Source: Hirundichthys speculiger (Eukaryota; Chordata; Actinopteri; Beloniformes; Exocoetidae). Taken from it: a DNA stretch of 64,000 bases. The stretch's first letter is position 1. Every line of letters starts with the position of its first letter. Positions 32,274-41,930 of the stretch are shown in pieces. The notes beneath the pieces were generated by a model. It did no database searches and had not been told where the DNA came from. It saw only the letters and a program-made list of their open reading frames with translations. Location of the stretch: NCBI GenBank assembly GCA_018398805.1, contig JAGFBZ010000860.1, positions 849,501-913,500 of the forward strand, given 5' to 3'. The translations under genes and the position numbers were made by a program.

Positions 32274-34160
32274 AGACGTCTATAAATGGAGACGGTGTAG
32301 TAGGGGGCACCCAGCCAGGAAGACACAAAAGACACAACATGGAGTCTTCAAAGAGGTAAAGAACACCCCATGAGTGACAGCTAGAGGCTAAAACGCATCA
32401 TTGGAACTGGAAAACATCTCCGTTCATAAGTCTTGCATAAAGCATTGAAGAGCTGGGGTGGTCGTGGTAGAACAGAGGAGGTTGCTGCTATATTCCCAAA
32501 AGTATTGTCTCACCTGCCTTGACTCACATATGAGCTTTAGCTCCTCCCATTCCTAATCAATGTGACGTGGTTCCATCTTTGCAGCTAGAACAGCTTCAGC
32601 TCTAAGGCTGTCCACAAGGTTTAGGAGTGTGTTTATGGGGATTTTTGTTTATTCTTCCAGAAGAACATTTGTGAGGTCAAACACTGATGTTGGACCAGAA
32701 GGTCTGGTTCTCAGTCTCTGCTCTAATTCATCCCAAAGATCTTCTATCAGGTTGAGGTCAGGACTCTGTGCAGGCCAGTCAAGTTTATCCACCAGACTCT
32801 TCCATCCATGTCTTCATGGATCTTGCTTTGTGCACTGGTGCACAGTCATGTTGAAGAGGAAGGGTCCAGCTCCAAACTGGTCCCACAAAGTTGGGATCAT
32901 GGAATTGTCCAGAATGTCTTGGTCTGCTGAAGCATTCAGAGTTCCTTTCACTGGAACTAAGGGGCCAAGCCCAGCTCCTGAAAAACAACCCCACACCATA
33001 ATCCCCCCTCCACCAAACTTCACACTTGGATCAATGCAGTCAGACCAGTACCGTTCTCCTGGAAACCACCAAACCCAGACTCTTCCATCAGATCACCAGA
33101 TGGAGAAGTGTGATTCTTCCCTCCAGAGAACGTTCCTCCACTGCTCTAGAGTCCAGTGGTGGCTGCTTTACTCCACTGCATCTGACGCTTTCCATTGTTC
33201 TTGGTGATGTCTGGCTTGGATGCAGCTGCGTCACCATGGAAACCCATTCATGAAGCTCTCTGCTCTGTTGTTGAGCTGATCTGAAGGACACATGAAGTTT
33301 GGAGGTCTGTAGTGATCGACTCTGCAGAAAGTTGGTGACCTCTTCTCACTATGTTCTTCAGCATCCTCTGACTCCGCCCCCTCAGTTTACCTGTCCTACC
33401 ACTTCATGGCTGAGTTGCTGTCGTTCCCAAACACTTCCATTTCCTGATAATCCATCTGACAGTTGACTGTGGAATATTTAGGAGAGAGGAAACTTCACCA
33501 CTGGATTTGTTTCACAGGTGTCATCCTATCACAGTTCCACCTGGAATTCACTGAGCTCCTGGGAGAGACCCGTTCTTTCACAGATGTTTCTAGAAACAGT
33601 CTGCATGTTTAGGGGATTAATTTATACACCTGTGGACATGGAAGTGACTGGAACACCTGATTCTGATCATTTGGATGGGTGAGCAAATACCTTTGGTAAT
33701 ATAGTGTATAACAGAAATTATAATTTGCTGTTGACCTGTAGTTTGCTGAAGAGCATCTCGGCCACAAGCAAAACTACTGAGAAAAAACACGAAACATCGT
33801 TCCAGTGGTGAAGGGAGCACCGTAAATTAGGCTTGGTTCACTGGCTCGGGGCCCAAATCACCTTTGACAGGTTAATGAATTCTCCATTTTACCAAAATGT
33901 CCTTCAGGATAACATCAGCTTAGAGGAACCTGGGAGATGCAGCAGGACAATGTTGAGCAGTGTTGGTAAATCCACATGAAAATCCAGCTTTTTTGAGTTG
34001 CAGTGGAACGACCTTCAGAGAACTGTTCACTCCAGACATCTTACAAATGTGTCTTAGTTGAAGCAGTTATGGAGAGAAGAATGGTCCAACATTCCTCATT
34101 CAGGTTACAGGGGTCTGATCCAGAGCTTCTGAAAGCGCTTGCTAACCCTAACCCTAACCC
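32274..34160 (+). mobile_element. Older Tc1-like element, decayed, split by another Tc1
   Basis: TCTATAAATGGAGACGGTGT starts a stretch that, joined across the insertion at 32484-33708, follows the layout of a known teleost Tc1 transposase gene: CATTGGAACTGGAAAACATC, then after the insertion TTTGCTGAAGAGCATCTCGG, GGTGAAGGGAGCACCGT, GCAGCAGGACAATG and a 3' region with CTCATTCAGGTTACAGGGG. The copy at 44440-45150 belongs to the same family. No reading frame survives. Termini were not resolved. Confidence 0.55.
32484..33708 (-). pseudogene. Tc1-like transposon with degraded transposase, nested in older Tc1
   Basis: The right end (reverse-complemented) TACACTATATTACCAAAGG pairs with the left end CTATATTCCCAAAAG; outer left bases are decayed. 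The minus strand carries a broken Tc1/mariner transposase, a DDE enzyme that cuts and pastes the element at TA sites. Pieces in two frames include [20 protein letters not shown] (32814-33023) and [18 protein letters not shown] (32785-32994), the region of the second catalytic Asp. Numerous frameshifts and stops make it non-functional. The whole element matches a very common fish Tc1 family (ends TATATTGCCAAAAGTATT). A 3' half-copy is at 55300-55971. Confidence 0.85.
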
Positions 34161-34161
34161 T
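34141..34161. repeat. Short interstitial telomere-like run (CCCTAA)3
   Basis: CTAACCCTAACCCTAACCCTT is three perfect vertebrate telomere hexamers at the edge of the older Tc1. It is too short to imply a former chromosome end. Confidence 0.85.
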
Positions 34162-34920
34162 TTCTTGACAAAAGTTGTCTAAAAATTAAATTAAACACTG
34201 GCCATTTGCTACAAAAACAAGTCATGACTTTAGAAGGAAGGAAGGAAGTAGTTGAAGGCCTCCGTCTCTGTCACTCAAAGTCGCCTCCTCATTTAAAATA
34301 TGACAATGACGCCACAAACTCAGCAGAAGATGTGGGACTGACGCCTCGGTTGGACACGTAGCTGCATGTGCTCACCGCGGGCTACAAGAAAGGTGTAAAT
34401 GTATTCAAATAAACATGGGCTCCTGATTCCCTGTTCGTAGTTCCACTTTATTTCACTTTCCCGTCTTTCTGCCTGCAGACCCACAGTCGTGCTGAGACAC
34501 ATTAGAGGCTGAGTCTGTGAAGAAAGAAAAATAATAATAAAAAAAAAAAACCTGAGAGAACTGATGCTGCACCGCCTACACGTCGCCATTTCACTATGAC
34601 TCTACTATTGTGATGGAGTGACTTTGTAGTCCCGCTGTTGAGCTGTGATGGAGCTGAATTAGATGCTGGAACAGCTTCCAAGGCCGCGCTGCATAAACAA
34701 CAACTGGCTGGCAAATAAAGCGACAATAAAGCGACAGTTACACGAAAATGACACAAGGCTGAAAGCAGTCCAGCACCCTCCTCTCTGCGGCTCCACTATC
34801 TTTAACTTGTCTCAGTCTTGCATGTCGTTTCATGAATATTTCTCTCATTTTGTTGTTCCATCTGTCTTTTTCCTGTCCTCTCACAATTTTGCTTCTCAAG
34901 AAGAAGTTTATCATTAAACT
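34162..34920. other. No recognisable feature
   Basis: Includes GGAAGGAAGGAAG at 34237-34250 and an A-rich tract near 34530-34550. Overlapping short frames on both strands lack domains. Confidence 0.45.
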
Positions 34921-35070
34921 TAATACACTGCTCAAAAAAATTAAAGGAACACTTTGAAAACACGTCAGATCTCAATGGGAAAAAATCCTGCTGTTTATTT
35001 ATACTGATATGGACTGGGTGATGTGTTAGGAACAAAAGGATGCCACATCATTTGATAGAAAATTATCAAC

Positions 35071-36182
35071 CTACAGAGGGCTGAATTCAAAGACACCCCA
35101 AAAATTACAGTGAAAAAAATGATGTGGCAGGCTAGTCCATTTAGCTGAAATTTCATTGCAGCAACTCAAAATGGTATTCAGTAATGTGTATGGCCCCCAC
35201 GTGCGTGTGTGCATGCCTGACAACGTCGGGGCTCCTAATGAGACGACGGATGGCGTCCTGGGGTATCTCCTCCCAGATCTGGACCAGGGCATCACTGAGC
35301 TCCTGGACAGTCTGAGGTGCAACCTGGATGGAAACATAATGTCCCAGAGGAGTTCTATTGGATTTACGTCAGGCGAGCGTGGGGGCCAATCAATGGTATC
35401 AATTCCTTCATCCTCCAGGAACTGCCTGCATACTCTCGCCACATGAGGCCGGGCATTGTCGTGCACCAGGAGGAACCCAGGACCCACTGCACCAGCATAG
35501 GGTCTGACAATGGGTGCAAGGATTTCATCCCGATACCTAATGGCAGTCAGGGTGCCGTTGTCTAGCCTGTATAGGTCTGTGGTCCCTCCATGGATATGGA
35601 CCAGACCATCACTGACCCACCACCAAACCGGTCATGCTGAACGATGTTACAGGCAGCATAACGTTCTCCACAGCTTCTCCAGACCCTTTCACGTCTGTCA
35701 CATGTGCTCAGGGTGAACCTGCTCTCATCTGTGAAAAGCACAGGGCGCCAGTGGTGGACTTGCCAATTCCAGTGTTCTGTGGCAAATGCCAGTCGAGCTC
35801 CACGGTGCCGGGCAGTGAGCACAGGGCCCACTAGAGGACGTCGGGCCCTCAGGCCACCCTCATGAAGTCTGTTTCTGATTGTTTGGTCAGAGACATTCAC
35901 ACCAGTGGCCTGCTGGAGGTCATTTTGTAGGGCTCTGGCAGTGCTCCTCCTGCTCCTCCTTGCACAAAGGAGCAGACACCGGTCCTGCTGATGGGTTGTA
36001 GACCTTCTACGGCCCGGTCCAGCTCTCCTGGAGTAACTGCCTGTCTCCTGGAATCTCCTCCATGCTCTTGAGATTGAGCTGGGAGACACAGCAAACCTTC
36101 TGGCAATGGCACGTATTGATGTGCCATCCTGGAGGAGTTGGACTGCCTGTACAACCTCTGTAGGGTCCAGGTAGCGCCTCAT
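35071..36182 (-). pseudogene. Tc1-like transposase, broken by two frameshifts
   Basis: This is a DDE transposase of the Tc1 family, which binds the TIRs and moves the element into TA sites. The 206-codon first part (36182-35562) starts [20 protein letters not shown], continues with paired helix-turn-helix DNA-binding domains ([22 protein letters not shown] at about residues 22-43, then [20 protein letters not shown] at about 94-113), a GRRR nuclear-localisation-like motif and the first catalytic Asp in [12 protein letters not shown] shift near 35585 separates it from the second part, beginning about 35560, with VHDNARPHVAR (second Asp) and WPPRSPDVNPIELLWDIM (third acidic residue region). A second shift near 35355 scrambles the C-terminus. 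Residue conservation before the breaks suggests moderately recent activity. Confidence 0.9.
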
Positions 36183-36563
36183 GCTAACAGTAGTGACACC
36201 TGTGCAACCTCTGTAGGGTCCATGTATCGCCTCATGCTAACAGTAGTGACACCTGTACAACCTCTGTAGGGTCCAGGTATCACCTCATGGTAACAGTAGT
36301 GACACCTGTGCAACCTCTGTAGGGTCCAGGTATCGCCTCATGCTAACAGTAGTGACACCTGTGCAACCTCTGTAGGGTCCAGGTAGCGCCTCATGCTAAC
36401 AGTAGTGACACCTGTGCAACCTCTGCAGGGTCCAGGTAGCGCCTCAACAGTAGTGACACCTGTGCAACCTCTGTAGGGTCCAGGTATCGCCTCATGCTAA
36501 CAGTAGTGACACCTGTGCAACCTCTGTAGGGTCCAGGTATCGCCTCATGCTAACAGTAGTGAC
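36148..36563. repeat. 53-bp minisatellite over the transposase start, 8 copies
   Basis: Units start with TGTRCAACCTCTGTAGGGTC and continue CAGGTATCGCCTCATGCTAACAGTAGTGACACC. Starts are near 36148, 36201, 36254, 36307, 36360, 36413, 36461 and 36514. One unit is 48 bp because of a 5-bp deletion. On the minus strand each unit contains the transposase ATG and the codons for RRYLDPTEV. As 53 is not a multiple of 3, successive copies fall in different frames, so only the last copy leads into the transposase. Confidence 0.95.
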
Positions 36564-37092
36564 AGTGACCCTAGCCAAATGCAAAACTGGTGAAAAAGAG
36601 TTAGAAAAGATGAGGGGAAAAAATGTCAGTGGCCTCCACCTGTAAAACCATTCCTGTTTTGATGGTCGTCTCGTTGTTGCCCCTCTAGTGCACCTGTTGT
36701 TAATTTCATTAACACCAAAGCAGCTGAAACTGATTAACAACCCCCTCTGCTACTTACCTGATCAAATCAATATACCAGATGTTTGACTTGACTTGATGCT
36801 ATACTCTGATTACAAAGTGTTCCTTTAATTTTTTTGAGTAGTGTAGTTACACACTGCAGAAGGAATAAATCCAGCATGTCTGTCTATCTATAGTGACTCC
36901 ATAGTGAGACCACTTCTTAAAAAAAGCACAACTTGATGCCACTGTTCTGTCCAATTTTAGACCTGTTTCTAATTTCCCTTTATTTCAAAGGCCATTGAGA
37001 GAATTGTTTTTATACAACTGCAATTGTTTTTAGAAAGTAACTGTGTTCTTGAAAAATGTCAGTCTGGGTTCAGGACCAGGCACAGCACTGAG

Positions 37093-37186
37093 TCCACACT
37101 GTTGAAAGTGCATAACACTTTCAACAGTGTGGACCAGCCCCAGACCATGACAGTGGCTGTCATGGTCTGGGGCGGCCATGACAGCC
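37093..37186. repeat. Cluster of near-perfect hairpins at the LINE/LTR junction
   Basis: Hairpin 1: 18-bp perfect arms TCCACACTGTTGAAAGTG (37093-37110) and its complement (37116-37133) with a 5-nt loop. Hairpin 2: 17-bp perfect arms GCCCCAGACCATGACAG (37137-37153) and its complement (37157-37173) with a 3-nt loop. A third, overlapping, pairs TGGCTGTCATGG (37155-37166) with CCATGACAGCCA (37177-37188). The second arm of hairpin 2 is the first bases of the LTR, so its first arm is an inverted copy of the LTR end. Confidence 0.9.
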
Positions 37187-38869
37187 ATTTTGGGTTCTTT
37201 CATGTTCTGTGTTAAATTGGCCTTAATACCTGTCTTTTGTGTTACCTGTTTTACTTTGAAGGTCTGTCTTGTCTCCGTTGTTTTCAGCTTTGCTTCCTTC
37301 CCTCTTGTTATCCTGATTGTCTGCACCTGCCTCTAATTTGTTAACCTGTGTATTTAAGTCTTGTCATCTCCCCTGTCTGTGCTGGTCCATTGTCTCGTGT
37401 CCTGTAAGTACTCTGTTGGTTTTTGGTCACTTGTTTTTCCTCCATATTCCCCTGCCTGGATACCTGGATTACTTTTGTGGTTTTTTTAAGTTTCCTTGGA
37501 CTTTTGGTTTTGTTTTGCATAATAAATACTTTATTTTTTTGTGAACTCCTGTTTGGGTCCTCCATCTCCTCTGCACTCTTGACAGAACGGACCAGCCACT
37601 ATGTACCCAGCAGGAGGGGAGCTGATCTCCCTGCTGGCTTTTTTCAGAAGGGAGGCGGCCAAATATGCCCCCCATGTGGAGGATATTGGGAAGGAGGAAG
37701 TTTCCCCATTCAGGGGCACTCGTTTGGCTCTTGGGCGCCCCAAGAGTCTCCAGCGGGCTGACTGGAGTGCGGGGTTTGGCCCGGCCTACTTCCTAGCAGA
37801 GCCTGAATTTGAACCGTGAGCAGGCGCTCACGGTCCAGGGCTACCCCAGGGGCAGCTGATCCTCGTGGAGCTCCTGTCGCTGAGGCGGTTCGGCAGGATG
37901 CTCCACCTTTGGCTCCCGTCTCGGCTGTCATCCGGGAGGACGTCCCACCTTTGTCTCCCAACCCTGTCTCCATTGTGGCCGGGGACGGTCCTGTACCCCT
38001 TCAGGAGGAGGTCCGGACTTTTAAAGACATCTACCACTGACTCACGTCATCCCTAAAGGGGTCGACTGACGTGAGTCGGTGGATCTGTGTTTATGACCTC
38101 CTCTTGAGGCATTTGACCCTCCAGCCCCAGCTCCTTTAGTTGCCCGAGTTACGTACAGGAACCTTAACATGCTGAGGGAGGAGCTGGTGGTCCTTAATCC
38201 CGGTTCCAAGACGGTCGACGTGCCTCAGCCCAGTCTCGTTTCCGAGGCGGTCGACGCACACTCTCCACCCCTTGTCGCCGAGGCAGTCGTCGATGCACTC
38301 TCACTCGTTCCCAAGGCGGTCGTCGACGTGCTCTCACCACCTCGTGTTTTCGAGGCGTTGTCGACGTGCTCTCACCCGCTCCCGTTCCCGAGGTGGTCAT
38401 CGACGCGCGTCACCGCGCCTCCGTGGCGGACGATGCGCCTCTACCTCCTTCTGTGGTGGTTGATGCACATCACCTCGCCTCCGTGATGGTCGATGTGCCT
38501 TCCTGTCTCCCAGAGGCAGTCTCAGGTGAGGTAGGGGTCGAGTTGTCCCAGCCTCTGCCTTGGCCTCGCTTCCCGCCGCTGCAGCAGGAGCTGCAGTCGG
38601 CCGAGACCCTGCCTGAGCCCCTACACCTGGAGCTGCAGGCGACCGAGAACCTGCTCGAGCCCAGTCCGCCGCCTTGGGCCGTCCACCTTATCAGTTCCTG
38701 GTTCCAGCCCGCCGCGGCCACCCGCCTGAACTATCTCTGCCATCTGCATGTGGCCGTGGCCGCCCGCCTGAACTGTTTCTGCCGCCTGCCCGGCGCCGAG
38801 GCCTTGGGGGGTCTAGTGACTGTCAGGTTTTTTGGTTGTTTTTTTTTTTCCCCCTCTGCACTCTTAACA
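37158..38869 (+). mobile_element. Non-autonomous LTR retroelement with gag-like and repeat-rich interior
   Basis: The 5' LTR (37158-37584) starts TGTCATGGTC and ends CTCTTGACA, with an AATAAA signal near 37521. A strongly deleted 3' LTR (38821-38869) keeps TGTCAGG and CTCTTAACA. Flanks GTGGC (37153-37157) and GCGGC (38870-38874) suggest a 5-bp TSD. The interior starts GAACGGACCAGCC then a frame from MYPAGGELISLLAFFRREA that I read as a gag N-terminus remnant. It continues as Pro/Val-rich sequence with a tandem GAGGCGGTCGACG repeat (about 38205-38520). There is no pol. The element is inserted in the L2-type LINE. Confidence 0.75.
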
Positions 38870-40059
38870 GCGGCATCCGATACAGTAGATCATTCAATTC
38901 TCTTGTCTCGCCTTAATCAGTGTGCTGGTATTCGTGGCAGTGCTGAAATGGTTTGAATCCTACCTGACAAACAGAAGTTTTTCTGTAATGATTGGCGACC
39001 TGTCCTCCTCTGCTGCTCCTTTGTTCTGTGGTGTGCCCCAAGGCTCTATACTGGGCCCTTTATTGTTTTCACTCTATATGTTGCCTCTGGGCTCTATCAT
39101 AGCCAGGCACAACCTAGCCTTTCACTGCTATGCAGATGACCTGCAAATTTATCTTCCTGTGCTCCCAAACAAAAGTGGTGCTCTTCAAACCCTATCTGAC
39201 TGCATTGCAGATATTAAAATGTGGTTAGGGCAAACTTTTCTGCACTTAAATGACGATAAAAACGGAGTATGTCTTCTTTGGTGATTCAGCACACTCTGGT
39301 GATCTATCGTTTAAAGTGAAATCTTCTGTTAGGAATCTTGGAGTTATTTTTGATAGCAGCTTAAAGTTTGACAAGCAAATTAACAGTGTGGTCAGGGCCA
39401 GTTTTTATCAGTTACGGGTTTTAACAAAAGTAAAACCATTTTTAAATTGTGCAGACTTGGAAAAAACCATTCATGCTTTTATAAGCTCAAGAATTGATTA
39501 TTGTAATGCATTGTATGTTGGTGTCTCCAAGTCATTACTCAGCCATCTTCAACTGGTCCAGAATGCTGCTGCACGCTTTTTAACCAACACTCGACGTCAG
39601 GAACACATCACCCCAGTTTTATTTGCCCTTCACTGGCTCCCTGTTTCTTTTAGAATTGATTTTAAAATGTTAATCTTTGTTTTCAAAGCCCTTACGGTCC
39701 TCAAACCAGCTCTTGCTGGAAGTCCCCAGAACGAGAACCAAACTCTGGGGTGATCGGGCCTTCTCGGTTGCTGGGCCCCACACTTTGGAATGAGCTGCCC
39801 CCTGAAATACGCACCATCACTGACTTTGGGCTTTTTAAATCAAGGCTTAAAACCTATTTATTCAGACTGGCTTTTAATACACAGTAATGATGTGAGATAT
39901 TTTTAATTTAATTTTAATTGTACTGTTGTGTCAAATTTGAATTGTTTTGTTTTAATGTGGATTTTAATGGAAAGCACTTTGGTCACCATGTGTGTTGTAA
40001 AGGGTGCCAGAATAATGAGAGAGAATTTATTCAAGGTATTTTTTTTTAATTGGATGCAC

Positions 40060-41215
40060 AGCTGTGGATATATTTTAATGCATACTTCTAAAACACTTAT
40101 TACTTGTGTGACATTGTGGGAAAATCAAAAGAAATCAGCCAAGATATCAGGAAGAGAATTTTGGACCTCCACCAGTCTGGTCCAGTTTCCAGATGTCTGA
40201 AGGAGCCACGTTCTTCTGTTCCAACAGTTCTCCACCAGTAGAACCACCATGGGGATGTCCACCATCATAGTCCTCAGGAAGGAGACGGTTCTGGGTCCCA
40301 GAGATGAACCTGCTTTAGTGTTAAATGTGACGTATCAACCCCAGAACAAAAGCTAAAAACCTTGTGAAGATGCTGCTGAAGCTGGTCAGAGAGGGTCATC
40401 ATCCACTGAGAGAGAAACCAGTCCTGGACCAACATGGACTGAAAGACCACTCAGCCAGGAAGAAGACATTACTCCAGAAGAGACAGAAAAATGCCAAATT
40501 ACCGTTTGTCAATGATCACGGGGATAAAGACGTTCATTTCTGGAGACATGTCCTGGTCTGATGGAACTAAAACTGAACTGTTTGGACACAATGAACCATC
40601 GTTACATCTGGAGGAAAAAAGAGGAAGTTTAAGTCTGAGAACATCATCCCATCTATGAAGTACGGGGGTGGCAGCATCATGATGTGGGGGTGTTTTACTG
40701 CAGGATGGACTGGTGGACTTCACAGAATAAATGGAAACATTAGGAAAAAACATTGTGTAGAAATACTGAAGCAACATCAAGACATCAGCCAGGAAGTTTA
40801 AACTTGGACATAAATGAGTCTTCAGATGGACGATGACCATCACACATCACCAGATTAGTTACTAAATGATTTAAGGAAAACAAAGTCAATGTTCTGCAAA
40901 GCTCTGATCTCAACCCTGTAGAACATTTGTGGGTTGAGCTGAAAAGGTGTGAGAACAAGGAAACTTACAGACCTGACTCAGTTCCTCCAGCTTGTGTCAG
41001 GAGAAACGGACCAGAATTACAGCAAACTACTGTGAGAAGCTTCTGGAAGGAAACCAAAACTGTTAGACTCAAGTCAAACAGTTTAAAGGCAATGATACCA
41101 AATACTGAGGAGATGAATGAAAACATCTAACTTTGAAGAAATTATTTTAAAATAAAGCAAATATAAATCACTAGCTAATCCTAACTGACCTAAAACAGGA
41201 AAAATGTTTAGGCCG
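40060..41215 (+). pseudogene. Sleeping-Beauty-like Tc1 transposase fossil
   Basis: From GTGGGAAAATCAAAAGAAATCA at about 40115 the sequence follows the coding region of the salmonid/cyprinid Tc1 lineage that includes Sleeping Beauty: LHQSGPVSRCLKEPRSSV-like start, GHHGDVHHHSPQEGDG-like linker, DQHGLKDHSARKKTLLQKRQ (40420-40480), FWRHVLV with the first catalytic region (40535-40560), MKYGGGSIMMWGCFTAG-like block (40660-40700), ISTL-NP-VEHLWVELKRCENK (40905-40960), and a 3' region TCCTAACTGACCTAAAACAGG (41178-41198) that matches the terminal part of this family. Multiple indels and stops; no functional frame. Confidence 0.8.
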
Positions 41216-41219
41216 AAGG

Positions 41220-41930
41220 TCAGAAAGTGGAAAAAAGTGTCTTTTCATACAGCATATATGTAAACATGTGTGTGCAGCAGCGGGGGGGCTGGATGAGCGG
41301 CTCAGCGACGACACACACCTGACTGTCATCATTCTGGTTATCTCACCTGCTCCAGACTCCACTTCCCTGCCAGATTATCCAGGTACTGTTGGTAAAGCCT
41401 CTGTTTCCCTCCAGCTTCCTTTCCCTTTGCCCCACGTCATTTTGGACTTTTTGGAGTTATCTGAGTATCTTCTGTGCAGCGTCCCTGCGAGTCACCAGCG
41501 TCTCTGCGCCTCCTCGTTTCCTGGCCTTTATCAGCCGGCTGCCTCCATCCTCTGCACCAGCCTGCTTTCTGCAGCCTCCTCTTGGCTTTTTGTTTTTGTG
41601 GAAAACAAATCCTCTTGAAAGACCACCCCTCTCTCTCTGCATTTTTGGGGTTCAAATTCAAATCATAAAATGCAACTGCATATGAATATGAAACCTGCCT
41701 TGCATCACGCTTTGTTTTCAACCTCATGGAGTTTAGGTTTGCAGAACAGAAATATTACACTCTGAAACTTTGATCAACATTCAACATCTATTCTCTCCCT
41801 TAAATGGTCACGTCAACTTCCAGGAACTGCAAACCGCCGAACTTGAAGCTTCAACGCAGCACTTCACAAATCACCGGGTGTTAAAAGAAAAGATAACAAA
41901 GCATGATGAACCTGTGATAACTTTAACGTA
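41220..41930. other. No recognisable feature
   Basis: Plus-strand frames at 41268-41618 and 41389-41685 overlap minus-strand frames and are Ser/Pro-rich without domains. CACCTGCTCCAGACTCC...CCAGATTATCCAGG resembles a leader region of a retroelement, but there is not enough to assign it. Confidence 0.35.

Larger units (their letters stand above)
34926..36843 (-). mobile_element. Tc1-like transposon, full length, TIRs and TA flanks intact
   Basis: TIRs CACTGCTCAAAAAAATTAAA then GGAACACTTT (left) and, reverse-complemented, CACTACTCAAAAAAATTAAA then GGAACACTTT (right) differ at one base over 30. TA lies outside both ends (34924-34925 and 36844-36845). At 1918 bp it is longer than the usual Tc1 size of about 1.6 kb. 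The excess is mainly the 53-bp tandem repeat at 36148-36563. It encodes a frameshifted transposase on the minus strand. Confidence 0.95.
36890..40015 (+). pseudogene. L2/CR1-type LINE reverse transcriptase, split by an LTR element
   Basis: Non-LTR retrotransposon remnant of the jockey supergroup. Before the insertion (36890-37110) it reads SNFRPVSNFPL-like sequence and CQSGFRTRHSTESTLLKV, the RT fingers region. After it: DTVDHSILLSRLN (38878-38920), WFESYLTNRSFSV, GVPQGSILGPLLFSLYM and the catalytic FHCYADDLQIY near 39120-39150, then after a frameshift near 39260 VRNLGVIFDSSLKFDKQI, FISSRIDYCNALY and LQLVQNAAARFLT (39300-39750). The 3' end runs to the GGAAAGCACTTTGGTCACC block near 39970-40010. 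The same 3' end, inverted, is at 55608-55906. Frameshifts, stops and the insertion make it dead. Confidence 0.85.

Noticed and set aside
32629..33207. 192-codon plus-strand frame
   Set aside because: It is antisense to the Tc1 transposase remnant ([10 protein letters not shown] block on minus) and has no domain.
35156..35834. Plus-strand frames of 66-96 codons opposite the Tc1 transposase
   Set aside because: They are antisense shadows of the conserved minus-strand transposase and have no motif of their own.
36148..36563. Regularly repeated 53-bp units resembling a CRISPR array
   Set aside because: The units are head-to-tail without unique spacers, lie inside a Tc1 transposon in a vertebrate genome and derive from the transposase start.
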